From contig OX463841.1 of the NCBI GenBank assembly GCA_949825065.1, positions 18,484,479 through 18,548,478 of the forward strand: a DNA stretch of 64,000 nt, in the 5' to 3' direction. Made by a program: the position numbers and the translations under genes. Positions 45,520 to 56,480 of the stretch are shown one piece after another. This stretch comes from Odontocerum albicorne (lineage: Eukaryota > Arthropoda > Insecta > Trichoptera > Odontoceridae). The notes beneath the pieces were generated by a model, which was not told the DNA's origin, ran no database searches, and saw nothing but the letters and a program-made list of their open reading frames with translations. Positions within the stretch are counted from its first letter, which is position 1. The number at the start of each line of letters is the position of its first letter.

Positions 45520-46020
45520 GCGTTCATCTAGGTATAGAGACGGAGTTCTGACTGACCTGACAATGCCAATATGACGATGTGATACAATGATGGAGGCTGA
45601 AAAAGGTCGATAACTAAGGACAGAAACCTGGTTTTGGTCAGTGCTGAGAAAAATAATTTCTACTCTGGTCTGGATCGTGTTTTATCATCAATAATTCATT
45701 AAAACCCTTGGGGCCTTCTTCCCGTTCTTCGTGTTTACTTTCCTTGCGTTCTTCGTTTTTACTTCCCCGAGAATTAGTTTGTAGATCGGTTAGGTTAGCA
45801 AATGCCTAACATAAATTCTTAAAATGTTCTTGAGTGATAGGTTCTATAAAACAGCACTGTATAATTCCTTGATCTTTTATCAGTGAAATAAATTAATACT
45901 GCATTGTGGGAAGTCACGTTTTATAATATTCCAAAGTGGAATTGATTAAACCATTTCATAATTTCTTTCATTAATTTTTAAACACTTAAACGCTTCTGCA
46001 AGATCACAATTTCTTGTATA
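45520..46020. other. Unassigned intron sequence
   Basis: No feature recognised. Confidence 0.4.
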
Positions 46021-46029
46021 CATTTATTA

Positions 46030-46335
46030 AAATATCATCATTATCAACCAGGGTCGATCCACTGCTGGATGAAGGTTTCCCCAAGTTGACTCCAAAAAGT
46101 TCGTTTTTTTGCTCGTTGATGCCATGTGATGCTGCTGCCATTCTTCCTGATTTCATCTATCCAGCGTACCTTCGGTCTTCTTCTGGGCCTCTTTATGTTT
46201 CTTGGTTACCATTGGATTATTTCGGATGTCCATCGGGAATCTGACATTCTGGCTACGTGTCCTGCCCATTGTCACTTCATTCTTTTGAACATCTTTGTAA
46301 CGTCTTCTACCTTTGTTATATTGCGAATCCAGGTG
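46030..46335 (-). mobile_element. RTE-like LINE 3' fragment
   Basis: ATCATTATCAACCAGGGTCG then CCACTGCTGGATGAAGGTTT is the widely seen insect RTE 3' end (ATCATCAxCC...CCACTGCTGGACAxAGG). The minus strand has a GRRPKVRWIDEI block. Confidence 0.65.
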
Positions 46336-46339
46336 GATC

Positions 46340-46955
46340 GGATTATTAAAATAATCACTTGGATTATTAAAATATATTACATTATATTTAACAAACCGGA
46401 AATGCCAAGAAATTCCCGTACAGATGTCTCTCGTAAAGATTTACCACAAAACTACCTACCTATCGATTCCCGACAAGTGTTATTTAATTATATTATTGTA
46501 ATATGTTCGGTCAATGCACGATGTACTAGAGCAAGGTGAAGAGCAGAAGTTAAATGTACAGAGAGAATAAACGTTTTCCGGTAGGATATCGCATAAGACT
46601 TAAAATAAAATTGATTGACGTGAGTATTTTACTTCATACTCACAGACAATTTCCATTCAAAGGCATATTCGTGACAGGCAGGTGTACACTATACGGCATA
46701 TGGCATGCAGGTAACATCAGGAACGAGTGTCATGATCAATTACCCGCACTGTGTATTGTGCAATCTGCATTGTGGTGCAGGCATGGTCACCACAACCAAG
46801 AGAGACATTTAAATGCCGCCCCACAAGTATTCATTTATTGTTATACTTTCAATTTTTTTTTGCCGAAGACTAACATTTCGTCATTAAGAAAACAAGAACT
46901 ACTTAAAGTACCTGCATACCATTACGCCATCTTCCGCCTGGGTGGGTAGAGATGA
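46340..46955. other. Unassigned; 131-codon open frame without recognisable domain
   Basis: The plus-strand frame 46554-46949 has no motif that I recognise and no splice or promoter context. I treat it as chance. Confidence 0.4.
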
Positions 46956-46959
46956 GGGA

Positions 46960-47400
46960 CTGTCAGACTTTCCAATCGCGAAACATATCTTTCACATCTC
47001 ACGATTTATTTGGCATTTTACATTTCCTTCTATCAAAATACCATACATTTAATCTAACCATACTTTCCTTGATCTTCCTCTACTACGCCTTCCTCTCACA
47101 TTTCCACTGTATAATTGCTTTGCTAGCCTTTCATCATTCATTCGTTCTACATGTTTAAACCATCACATAGTGTTCTTCTTCATCTTACTCAACACATTAG
47201 CCTTAAGTTCACATTCATCCTTAATCACTTCATTATGTATTCTGTCAAACGTTATCACCGCATATATTCGTCTAAGTACACACATTTTAAAATTGTTTAT
47301 TGGGGTCTTTTTAGTTTTATTCCACGTCCACATTTTACTACCATACGTTAAAGTTGGTATTAAGATTCTGTTGTTGGCTATCATATTTGCAGATATTGCG
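46960..47400 (-). mobile_element. RTE-like LINE C-terminal fragment
   Basis: Minus strand encodes NNRILIPTLTYGSKMWTWNK, VLRRIYAVITFDRIHNEVI, ELKANVLSKMKKNT then, past a stop, HVERMNDERLAKQ and GRRSRGRSRKVWLD. Confidence 0.7.
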
Positions 47401-47539
47401 CAGTTAGTTAAATACTAAAAGTATTTACTATTAATGCGATAATTTTCTTCATTTATGCTACTAAGCCATATCTTCGAAGCCGATTGTTGAATTCATTAAT
47501 AATGCTAGCTCATCATACCAACATACTGTAGTTTTGAAT

Positions 47540-48207
47540 TACGCGCAAATTTTCGTATCGGGACTAGCCGGCGAGTGAGATATCTATTGCGCAGGGTGCG
47601 TGGGTGGACTCCGCTCAGTTCGCAATTTCGGTCGGTACTTACGGCTGGTGTAGCGATATTTTTAAAGAAAAATATTTAAAGTCATCATTGCTGGAATTTT
47701 ATAAGTCTTCCGCTCACACAGTTTGATCAGTTGCATAAATTTGCTCGTGGCTTTTTTCCGCTTTCGGCACTACTTACCTGTATGAAAAAACATTCTCCAA
47801 AATGAAATATACAAAAAAAAAAATTACAGATCCAAATTAACTGATGAGAATTTGAAGTCGCTGCTGATAATTTCCACTAGTAAACTTGATCCACAACTGC
47901 AAACAATTGTCAGTGGAAAGTTACAGCTACATAAATCTCATTAATCATAATTATAATGTTTCATTTCATTATGTGAATTACCTATGTATGTCACTTATTG
48001 TTATTTTAGGATAAATCTCATATCGTTAATTACAGTTAAAATGTTCAATTTCATTATGTGTTTCTTAATTGGTCGTTAAATAAAAACATCTGATTATTAT
48101 TTTGTATGATTTACTTACATTGTAAATTTTACAATGTAATCAAAATAAACTATGACGGCCCGGATTGGTGGTACACGCGGGTCGTAGTTTGTAGACTCCT
48201 GCTTTAG
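47540..48207 (+). mobile_element. hAT transposon relic, transposase C-terminus and right end
   Basis: About 47756-47943 reads FGTTYLYEKTFSKMKYTKK then, after a 1-base frameshift, KLTDENLKSLLIISTSKLDP, the dimerisation region of hAT transposases. The right terminus GGCCCGGATTGG ... CGTAGTTTGTAGACTCCTG (split) is a hAT end. Left terminus not identified. Confidence 0.6.
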
Positions 48208-48599
48208 ATCTTAGATCAATTTTATACCTATATTTTCTCCTCAGAACTAGACTGTAAGCCGTTATTTTTTACTTTTTAATAGTCTACCTAGTAGCTGGCT
48301 GTCAGAGAGGTTGACTTGAAGTAAAAAAGTCCTATGAAAGCCCTTGAATTTAAAATTGTCTTTGAGTGGGGGTTGTCTTCTAAACGGTGATGCTTTTAAA
48401 AGAGATGCAAGACTTGAGTATCATCGAGAACCCAATCCGAAATCCCCAGGCTGTAATTCAAGCGTTCTACAAACAAAGCTTGCCAGAACTCTTTTTCTAT
48501 TCCATCTTATGATGTCTTCAACATCATGCATATTTCGAATTGAATTTTTAACTTTTCTCACTAAGTTATATTCTAATATTTCGAGTATTTAGTAAATGA

Positions 48600-49800
48600 T
48601 TATGAAGAGGTCAAAAAGTTCATCTATCCAGGTGTTTTCGTTTCGAAGAATTGAGGATGTGAAGCAGAGATTTAAAGATGAATTGGAATGGAAAAATCAG
48701 CTATGACAAATATAAAACCGATTACCGGCCTATACTTATAAGAACAAAATCCGTCTAGTTGAATATCTAGTAATATCTATAGCATGGTATAGAGTGAAAA
48801 CACGGACAATATAATAGGAAATAAGTATGATAGGTGCCTTCAACATGTGGTGTTAACCTTTCCCTTCCTGCGCTAAAAAAATCCGCGAATTCCGATGCTG
48901 GGTATTCAATACACATGTAAAAATGAGCGATTTAATGTCGGAAAAAACAGAATATTCACAGCCAATCGCTTAAATTAATTGAATTTGAAGTCAAAAGTGA
49001 TAATAATTGAAATTTAATTGTGAAAACGTGAAGAAAAACATCGACCGACGTTCACAAAACGGGGGAAGCGACCTCCTCAAACGAAAGCCCGCGAGCTACT
49101 GAGCGAGCGAACTGAGATTCTATTTCTTGCGCTCCCATATACCGAAGCAGAGTGAGAGTGAGACGTGAATAGCGTCGTTTCCTCACCCACAGCGCTTTTT
49201 TTAGAATGAATATACCTACGTCACACACTGGCACACGTTTGATTGTATTGGTGAATTTATACCCGATTTTCACAAAATATATCTGATGTGGTCGATAAGT
49301 GCTAATGTTTATTAAAATTATTTTTTTCATTCAATGCTTAAATGTATTACGGAGGAATACCTAAAATCTGAACCCAGTATTTTTTATATTTATAGAGATA
49401 TCAAAGTTTTTAGAAGCAATGTGTACTAGTTACATATCACAGGAGAGGAAGGGTTAAAGACGGATGCTCCCTATGCCGTGGACCGCAAGGAGCACCAACG
49501 TCTCTATGATCCAAGAATTAAATGTACTGAAAGACTTTCGACAACATTAGGGTAAGCAATCCTAAGATATTTTGGGCATATTGCCAGAAAGAATAACTTA
49601 AGTTTAAAGAAGCTAGTGATCATGGAGACAGTTGACGCAAAACGAGGAAAAGAAAAGTCTCATAAATAAGATAGACCAAATAAAAGATTAAAGAAGATCC
49701 TCTAGAAACGCTGTATTTAACATGGCACAGAACCGGAAACGATAAGGACAGGTGGTGTACCAAGTTCTAGATCTAGTGGAAGAGCATGACTGTCAGCATT
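48600..49800 (+). mobile_element. RTE-like LINE interrupted by a piggyBac-like MITE
   Basis: The LINE halves are 48600-48856 (GVFVSKN-type, KIRLVEYLVISIAWY and AFNMWC) and 49458-49800 (RRMLPMPWTARSTN, HIARKNNLSLKKLVIMETVD). Removing the insert with one TTAA rejoins them: TGGTGTTAAAGACGGATG reads W-C-stop-R-R-M, against Trp at the stop in the family. Related LINE copy at 61050. Confidence 0.8.
48857..49453 (+). mobile_element. piggyBac-like MITE, complete, 597 bp, TTAA target duplication
   Basis: TTAA at 48853-48856 and 49454-49457. Termini CCTTTCCCTTCCTGCG and (revcomp of right) CCCTTCCTCTCCTGTG. No transposase. Three copies in the window (10276, 45030, this one), with this the only complete one. 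A TTAA target is the hallmark of piggyBac-type elements; family assignment rests on that and the terminal C-rich repeats. Confidence 0.8.
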
Positions 49801-49804
49801 GATA

Positions 49805-50330
49805 TTTATTTTTATTTATTTAACACTTTTATTGCAAATACCAGACAAAAAAAAATAAATCATTCAAATCCATCCCCACGAAATCCATAAACACATACGT
49901 GAGCATATGCCCACGAACCCCACAAAGACGGACAATCATCCAAACATTATTTTTCATACAAAGTGAGATATCATCAATCAAAAGGAAAAAAAGGGATGGG
50001 ATGGTGGAGAGGAAATGAAAATAAAAATTAGGAATGAAACACGTTATTTTACTGATTGGAAGTAAAGAGTTTTTTCAGTCGCTATATACTCGGACAGAGC
50101 GAGTCTTATATTGGTTTGTAACTGATTCAAGAGTCTCTCTGCATGGACAGTAAAGGACGACGTAAAAAAAGAGGAGCGGTGAACTGGAAAAGCCAATAGA
50201 CAATCTCTGTTTGAGCGTAGCGCTAATCCATGATTGGAAAGACGCCGAAAATTTTCGGCGAGGTAAGTGGGGGCGGCGTGACAGTTAAGGATATTATACA
50301 ATAGAGACAGTATGTGAATTTTGATAATGC
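49805..50330 (-). mobile_element. LINE 3' end with coding remnant (same family as 12895)
   Basis: Minus-strand frame: SLLYNILNCHAAPTYLAENF, RRLSNHGLALRSNRDCLLAF, then FFTSSFTVHAERLLNQLQT. 3' part matches 12990-13260. Confidence 0.55.
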
Positions 50331-50337
50331 GATGAAG

Positions 50338-50640
50338 AAATAATAATAATAAAAGGACAATTTATATAGCGCCTTTAAGATAGCAAACTCGCCTCACTCA
50401 AACTCATTATTATTAGCAGATAAATTATAAATTTTCATAAGATCTCCAAAAAAGGCTGTCTTTAAGTGCTTTCTAAAGCTGCACACGCCATCCATTACTT
50501 TTACACTAAGAGATAGACCCCTTCACGCCACACTACCAGCAACGGCAAAATTTCTAACATAACATAATACCCAGCCCTATCGGAACGATTTGGAACAATC
50601 AATTTATTAGATGGAGAAGAAATCAACCTCAAGGGAAGAA
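50338..50640 (-). mobile_element. L2-like LINE 3' end
   Basis: AATAATAATAAAAGGACAAT and TATATAGCGCC tail, then CAAGTGC-like/FKKHLK block at 50455-50600. Decayed. Confidence 0.55.
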
Positions 50641-50644
50641 AAAG

Positions 50645-51370
50645 GCAAATACAGCCTCAGTTATTGTATTTCTTGAGGTATTCAGCTCTTGATCTAGAGT
50701 TAAGTTGAGAAGTTATAAAAACAATACAATAATTACAATTTTCCTCCCCTTATTTGTATCACCCCTAGGCAGTTGTCAAGTCCATTCACTGACTACACCC
50801 CGCTCCAGCATCGACCACCTTCCACCCATCTATTATTCATTGTACCAGGCATTGGCGTCACTTGACTGCACCTTGTAACATTGGCATTCACTAGGTTAGC
50901 AAAGGTTGACCCTTGCAATGTCTAATTTACTAGCAAAATAAAGTTATTTTTATATAAAACGTTATATGGAAAGTAGTTTAGTGCTTCTAAGACAATATTT
51001 TCATTGCTAACTTCATTCCAAACGTACTGAGTGTATATTAATATGAAAGGTAGCGCATTTTCGGCAATTATTTACCCAAATAGCTTGAGTAGTTTTTAGG
51101 CGTTTTTCGGTAGCTACATGAGGTTTTTTACTTCCGCCAAGGAAAAAACTCACATGCCAAATAAAATATATGTATATGGTGACGATACGGTCAACAATCC
51201 TGTGTGTCAAATGTGGTTTAAAAATCCATAATGGTTATACAACACTCGAATATTGTTCCGGTGTGGAAGGCCGATTACCACAAAATTGCCTTATTTCATT
51301 TATTAGGTAACATATAACATATTATACATATGAATAATGTGGGGAAAGGCATAAATGATCATTATTACTG
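50645..51370. other. Unassigned intron sequence
   Basis: No feature recognised. Confidence 0.4.
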
Positions 51371-51374
51371 TTTA

Positions 51375-51470
51375 ACTAAGCTACTTCCGTGGCCAGGTTG
51401 ACAACATACTTGTCTTAAACCAGGGGGTTGCGAGTTCAATTACCGGTGGTTCCTAATAAAATGTATCTAA
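51375..51470 (+). mobile_element. tRNA-like SINE head (weak)
   Basis: TGGCCAGGTTGACAACATAC as an A-box-like region and GAGTTCAATTACC as a B-box-like region, then A+T-rich tail. Confidence 0.35.
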
Positions 51471-51523
51471 GTTTGTTTATTTTATTTGTGTATTTATTTA
51501 CATGACAAGTTATTGTTTAAATA

Positions 51524-51769
51524 TTGGGTGTTAACATAAGTTGTGTCCGTTTTTTTTTCAATTTGAAAATGAGCACCAAAAGTAAAACAAAATGGTAAAT
51601 GTTATACGTCATTCGAAAGAAAATTTGCTGCTCTACAATATATTGTGTTTGCTTTTACGTTACATATATTATTTTATTTGATTACAAGCCTTCAAAATGG
51701 AATGTCAAGTAGACGAAAGTGAGCATTTTCGACACCTCCTTCTGTTCGCGTTCAATCGAAGGAATAAAG
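51524..51769 (+). mobile_element. Mariner 5' end fragment
   Basis: TA, then TTGGGTGTTAACATAAGTTG through the ATGGAATGTCAAGTAGACGA start region, ending abruptly after GGAATAAAG. No second end seen. The frame that continues past the break (51719-52033) is chimeric. Confidence 0.8.
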
Positions 51770-52176
51770 TTATCCCATAATGTCCCACACAAAATAATTA
51801 AAACACACCACACTCAAAAGTTCACACAAATATGTTTTACAAGTCATTCCTCCTGCAAGCCTAAGCATTCAAACTCCTGTCACAATAACAACCACGTTCC
51901 GATCCACTGCCTGAATTTTTCGCATCATTTCGCCTTCATTGAATTCGATATTCCATTGTATATAATGGGAGCCACATATTCATATTTCCTTTGGGCAAAA
52001 GATGTTCTAACTCTAGGGATTGTGAAAACTTGATTAGTTACCATGCGTGTCACATGTTTCTGCTGCATTTGGTTTTACAATTTGTCTAGTAGCAAAATCA
52101 TTAAGTTACCAGACGTTTTTGAGCGTCTGTGAGTAAGATTGCTCTTTAAATAAAACCGATTATTTTCTACTTTAAA

Positions 52177-52311
52177 ACCCTTTATAGGACGGTCAGAACA
52201 AAGTGGTATATAAATATACCACCTATTATAAGGCACATATTTCATACATATGTGTTCCTGAAATGCCCCTTATAGCTTAAAAACATTCATTAAAAGTGTC
52301 CTATAAAGGGT
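52177..52311. mobile_element. Small MITE, 135 bp, perfect 14-bp terminal repeats
   Basis: ACCCTTTATAGGAC and GTCCTATAAAGGGT are exact inverse repeats. Inside is a perfect palindrome, GTGGTATATAAATATACCAC (52203-52222). No coding capacity; superfamily not assigned, though TTAA lies 2 bp to the left. Confidence 0.6.
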
Positions 52312-52528
52312 AAAAAAGTCTTGTAAAGCAAATAACGCGCAAGATAGTTGGATTAGTAAAATTGTATTAATGTTATAAACTAAAGCATAATTAGAACTTC
52401 AACAGGAGGTTGAAGCTCATGAAGACCACAAGCCAGACGGTATAAAAGTCAGTAGAAAGAAGTTGAACACGCGAAGTTGCAAACTATTGAAGGACAACGA
52501 GGATGACAAGGAATCATCAAGAACTTAC

Positions 52529-52639
52529 CATTCCCGATAGCGTACTGCTGCAGTAAGTCTGTCATGTTGATGTGTACCACGCCCTTCTTCTCCTGCATCA
52601 GGTTGTCGCAGTGGGTCACCTTGCCGCTGCCAGGACCTC
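52529..52639 (-). CDS. Adenylate kinase-like protein, P-loop exon
   Basis: The acceptor TTTGGTTGCAG and donor AATG|GTAAGT bound a 111-nt exon, phase 1 on both sides. Joined to the previous exon it reads VIFVLGGPGSGKVTHC, the nucleotide-binding P-loop of the adenylate kinase/NMP kinase family, followed by DNLMQEKKGVVHINMTDLL, which corresponds to the NMP-binding helix region. Family members normally have GKGT after the glycine-rich turn; here it is GKVT, and the usual TQC is THC. Known family function is reversible phosphate transfer between ATP and AMP. The substitutions leave open whether this domain is catalytically normal. The overall architecture resembles the AK5-like proteins of insects (inferred). 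Confidence 0.93.
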
Positions 52640-52789
52640 CTGCAACCAAATATAACGTTTAAAATTGAAATCTCTCAACGATTATTAATATAAAAGATTT
52701 GATATAAAAATTGTTTGAAAAACATCAAAATGGCTAAACCATCCATTGACTTGTGGTATTAGAGTTCTGAGCATACGATTTTGTACTGT

Positions 52790-53003
52790 GTTGCATTACA
52801 CTTTCGTTGTACACAGCATAACCTGGGAGGGGCTTATGCCATGTGGAGATCTCTTCAACCAACCAACCAGAAATATATTAAATTGACCTTGAGTAAAATC
52901 CAGACTGAAGTCCTTTTTCAAAAAATCTGGGCTACACCGGGAATCGAATCCGCAACACTCGGGCTGGGAGACATTCGTCTACCAACTAGCCCTCTAAGGT
53001 TTT
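52790..53003 (-). mobile_element. tRNA-derived SINE, family S2
   Basis: The minus strand starts CCTTAGAGGGCTAGTTGGTA with A box TAGTTGGTAGACG and B box GGATTCGATTCC, about 70 nt in all, like a tRNA. It continues through GACTTCAGTCTGG to the tail GGTTGGTTGAAGAGATCTCC and GGCATAAGCCC, the tail of a LINE in this window. It is not a working tRNA. Confidence 0.7.
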
Positions 53004-53209
53004 GCAAGACGAAAAATAAAATAAAGTAATTAGAATATTATGGAAAATTATTTCCTTCAATATAACATATATCACGCACATAAGGGTGCGTTTTATGTTT
53101 CAGACCGATTTTGTTTGGCTGCCATTTTAATCCTAACAGATTAGAACTAGCTATAAATTCTTGAACATTATTTTTTATAAAAATATTTAATCACTGATCA
53201 TACAATGAT

Positions 53210-53640
53210 ACTCTTAATTTCTAGTCAGTAATATAATGTGTTTCATTCCTGATTTTACTTTCCTCTCCACCACCCCTTCCTTTTCCTTTATTCATGATAT
53301 CTCACATTTACATTTATAATGTACTATATATGTTCATAAATTTCATAAAGATGAATAATCATTTGTATATATTTTTGTATATGTTCATAAATTTCATAAA
53401 GATGAATAATCATTTGTATATATTTTTGTACATGTTCATAAATTTCATAAAGATGAATAATCATTTGTATATATTTTTGTATATGTTCATAAATTTCATA
53501 AAGATGAATAATCATTTGTATATATTTTTGCGACCATGTAACTTCCTTTATTTTGTTTTGTCTGGTCGATTGGAAGAGATTGCCGTTTGGCAATAAGCCC
53601 ACCAGATGGTTTTTACAATGAAGTGTTAAATAAATAAATA
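53210..53640 (+). mobile_element. LINE 3' end carrying an internal tandem expansion
   Basis: AATGTGTTTCATTCCTGATT, CTCTCCACCACCCCTTCC and TTCATGATATCTCACATTTA match the minus copies at 13140 and 50000. The end reads GATTGGAAGAGATTGCCG ... GGCAATAAGCCCACCAG and AATAAATAAATA. A 51-bp array interrupts it. Confidence 0.6.
53331..53530. repeat. Tandem repeat, 51-bp unit, four copies
   Basis: TGTTCATAAATTTCATAAAG starts at 53331, 53382, 53433 and 53484. The period is three-divisible, so frames are open on both strands; not taken as coding. Confidence 0.97.
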
Positions 53641-54159
53641 TTATGAACTGGAGAAAAACGACAATAATTTGGAAATTGGATAATATGTAAATGGTATACC
53701 AATAACGATATTCGTTGGGCGTGGCTCTTAAGCCATGTTTGATCGAGACTAGTCGAATACATAGGAAACATCGGAAAAATATAATTTATTTTGACTTAAA
53801 GCTTTATTGTTTTTCCTCGCATTGGCCATTGTATTTGATTCATTTCAGTTCGGTCCCACAACCACCCACGCTATTATGAGGGACAAAATAAGTCCCCATC
53901 TATTATGGGGGACATAATAAATTCCCATATATTGTATGTTATTGTCACTAAAACACTTTGACCGATGCCAAAACAAAGGAAAAGAAGAAAATTTATTGTA
54001 AAAATTATTTAAGAACAATTTATATAGCCATCGGCACTTTGACTGTGATGTGCCTAAACCGTGTACGTGCTGAAGTGCAACAGTTTGTACACAATAAACA
54101 TCACACTCGATCACGAGGATAGCTTATCCTGTCGTCATTTGTTTTGAATATCAAATAGA

Positions 54160-54650
54160 TTCTACAACATCACATCTTCGGTTGGACCGTGAAGTTATAT
54201 AAAAGTCAACAAAATCACAGCAATCCCTTAGTCGCTGCCCTGGGGGCTTACGAGAGTAAATCCGATCTACCCTTCCGTTATAAGCACAAGCTCCCGAAGC
54301 ATTATCTGTTGCCTGACTAGTCCACCTACAGTATTAGCAGGGACTACCAAGGTCTGAGTGAATGTGATGGAATACAAGTAGCCTGAACGAGTGGACTTGT
54401 TCTTGCTAAATAATTAGTTGTAAGAATTGTTATCTAGTAATAAATATTATGTAGGTGTTAATTATTTCGAAGAAATCATATATTAAGATTATAAAAAATT
54501 AAAATAAAATGACATGTAGGAAAATAATATTAAGTAAGTTCACGAATTATAATATATAATAAGATAAGTTAAGTAATAAATTTGTACAATATATAGGTAT
54601 AGCCTTGACAAATATTTGTACAATATATTACTTTATGTGATTAAAAAAAA
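54160..54650 (+). mobile_element. Jockey-type LINE family J, 3' end
   Basis: From TTCTACAACATCACATCTTC the sequence follows 32845-33312 closely, including the block that encodes GAYESKSDLPFRYKHKLPKH, the stop, the 3' UTR and the oligo-A. Confidence 0.75.
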
Positions 54651-54659
54651 AGATTCTAA

Positions 54660-54910
54660 ATACATTTATTGTAAGACTTATGTTGAAAAAATATAAAGAA
54701 TTGGTAATAAGGTATTTTTTACTGTAATCAAATAATTTACTACTTTTAAGTTTAAAATTTAAAAAAATTATAACCTTACTATGGTGGTGCAAAACAAAAA
54801 CTAACAAGGAAAATAAGTACGAAAAAAATTATTGTAAAAATGTAGGTCTACACAATAAAGGGGTATTTAAATCAAACGGTTATAAGAAAATAAATATAAA
54901 ATGTCCAACT
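54660..54910. other. Unassigned intron sequence before the linker exon
   Basis: No feature recognised. Confidence 0.35.
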
Positions 54911-54913
54911 CAC

Positions 54914-55120
54914 CGAGTACGAAAATGACGGGAACCTTAGGCGTTTCAAACTTAACGTGACTAGTGTTCTGCATGGGGAACTTGGAGTCTGGGGGCGTCG
55001 CCACAGCACGCTGCGCCCCCGGGCCTGGTGCTCCCGCGCGTCCCTGCGCACCCTGCGCACCCTGCGCTCCCCATGCCGAACGCCCCTCCTCGCGCAGCTC
55101 CTGCGACTCATTGTGCTGCT
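54914..55120 (-). CDS. Adenylate kinase-like protein, exon with Ala/Gly-rich linker and first kinase beta strand
   Basis: The acceptor TATTATTCCAG precedes AGCAGCACAA and the donor reads CTCG|GTGAGT. The 207-nt exon enters and leaves in phase 1. It encodes a Glu/Gln-rich start (EQHNESQELREEG), a low-complexity segment of AQG repeats, a Pro/Gly-rich stretch, then KVPVIFVLG, the first beta strand of an adenylate kinase fold. The split Gly codon is completed by the P-loop exon. The exon is far richer in G+C than the surrounding intron, which also leaves a long open frame on the other strand; I treat that as a shadow. The low-complexity part looks like a disordered linker and is probably poorly conserved. 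Confidence 0.85.
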
Positions 55121-55760
55121 CTGGAATAATACAAATTAACAAATCAGTTCCGTGTGTCCAGAATATTTTCTGGAAAGAAACTTATTTGATAATAATAAAT
55201 TGCTATAACTTCATAATAATAAATTGCTTTAGTTATAACTATAACATTTCGGTATTAACTATTTTTATATAAACAATTGGATACACTCGGGTTTCCCGTA
55301 AAACCTTCAACTCTGTGAAATAAAGTTCAGCTCTAAAGTGTTATCTTCTGGGTGGGTAATGGTTTCTCAGTGGTTAATAGGTCTCTTATTTGCTTTTTTT
55401 TTTCTTTTTCTTTCTTTTCTCTCTTTTCGCTGGTGGTGAATCGGGGATTGTGCGTACATGTTTGTGCGTTATCTTCTCATTCATTATTTTAAAACTGCTT
55501 AACTATTTCAAAGTATTACTGCCTAACTATTTCAATGTTGTTTCAACTATTTCATTTCCCATTTGTCATTTATAAAATTTGGACTCCTTTGAGGCTTTTC
55601 TTTTTTTCGTTCTTGCTGACAATTAACCTGAGGTGGTATATGTGGGTTTACTTTTTATTTTGTTTTCTGCCATACGTTTATGTTTTTATACTTATTATTT
55701 AATCTAGATATGCGGGGGGTGTAGGATGGAAGCCCCCGATGCCCTTGCGGTCGGGCTCGT

Positions 55761-55960
55761 NNNNNNNNNNNNNNNNNNNNNNNNNNNNNNNNNNNNNNNN
55801 NNNNNNNNNNNNNNNNNNNNNNNNNNNNNNNNNNNNNNNNNNNNNNNNNNNNNNNNNNNNNNNNNNNNNNNNNNNNNNNNNNNNNNNNNNNNNNNNNNNN
55901 NNNNNNNNNNNNNNNNNNNNNNNNNNNNNNNNNNNNNNNNNNNNNNNNNNNNNNNNNNNN
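55761..55960. other. Assembly gap, 200 N
   Basis: Exactly 200 undetermined bases inside an intron of the kinase gene. The round size suggests a placeholder. The left edge is G+C-rich and ends GGTCGGGCTCGT. Frames drawn across it are meaningless. Confidence 1.
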
Positions 55961-55965
55961 TGACT

Positions 55966-56480
55966 GATTAATTTTATTACTAAAAAAAAAAGTGGAGTGT
56001 AAGGATATGAAAGTAATGATTTCGGCCATTACATTAGGAACTTCCGCGCAACTATATATGTTAAGAAAAAAAAATTGGTAAGAAAACAGCAAAAACAACT
56101 AACCAAAAGAGAGGATGAACTAAAAATATTTTTTTATAGATCTTCCGATATATGATAGTAACACATTCAGATTTAGGTGTGATATAGTGTATGTGTGTTT
56201 ATTCATATATATAATAATTGTCAATTTTGATAAAACCTCCCAAAACTGACTGTCTTCAAGTATTTCCTAAAGCTGCACACGCCACCCATATCTCTAACAC
56301 TTTAAGGCAGACAAAGATCAATTCAATTAAAATATTACTCGAGAAAACGAACGTTAGCATCAAAGGAAATCGACCTAAGGTATACATATGTTACTCTTTT
56401 CGAAAGGAAATCGACCTAAGGTATACATATGTTACTCCTTTCGAAAGGAACTTTTCTCAGACACAAACTCAAAACATACA
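55966..56480 (-). mobile_element. L2-like LINE 3' end
   Basis: GGAGTGTAAGGATATGAAAG, TTTCGGCCATTACATTAGGA, then CTGTCTTCAAGTATTTCCTA and AAGCTGCACACGCCACCCAT follow the order of 2200-2430 and 31665-31700. A 37-bp segment (AAAGGAAATCGACCTAAGGT on) is tandemly duplicated at 56364-56437. Confidence 0.55.

Noticed and set aside
46554..46949. 131-codon open frame as a gene
   Set aside because: No recognisable domain, no splice or promoter context; plausible by chance.
51719..52033. 104-codon frame starting in a mariner
   Set aside because: It crosses the break between the mariner fragment and unrelated sequence.
52915..53003. Functional tRNA gene on the minus strand
   Set aside because: A and B boxes are present, but the sequence runs into a SINE body with a LINE-type tail and lacks a convincing acceptor stem.
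54957..55272. Plus-strand frames over the linker exon
   Set aside because: They are the antisense shadow of a G+C-rich kinase exon that splices in frame.
55655..56098. Frames running through the N gap
   Set aside because: Mostly undetermined bases.
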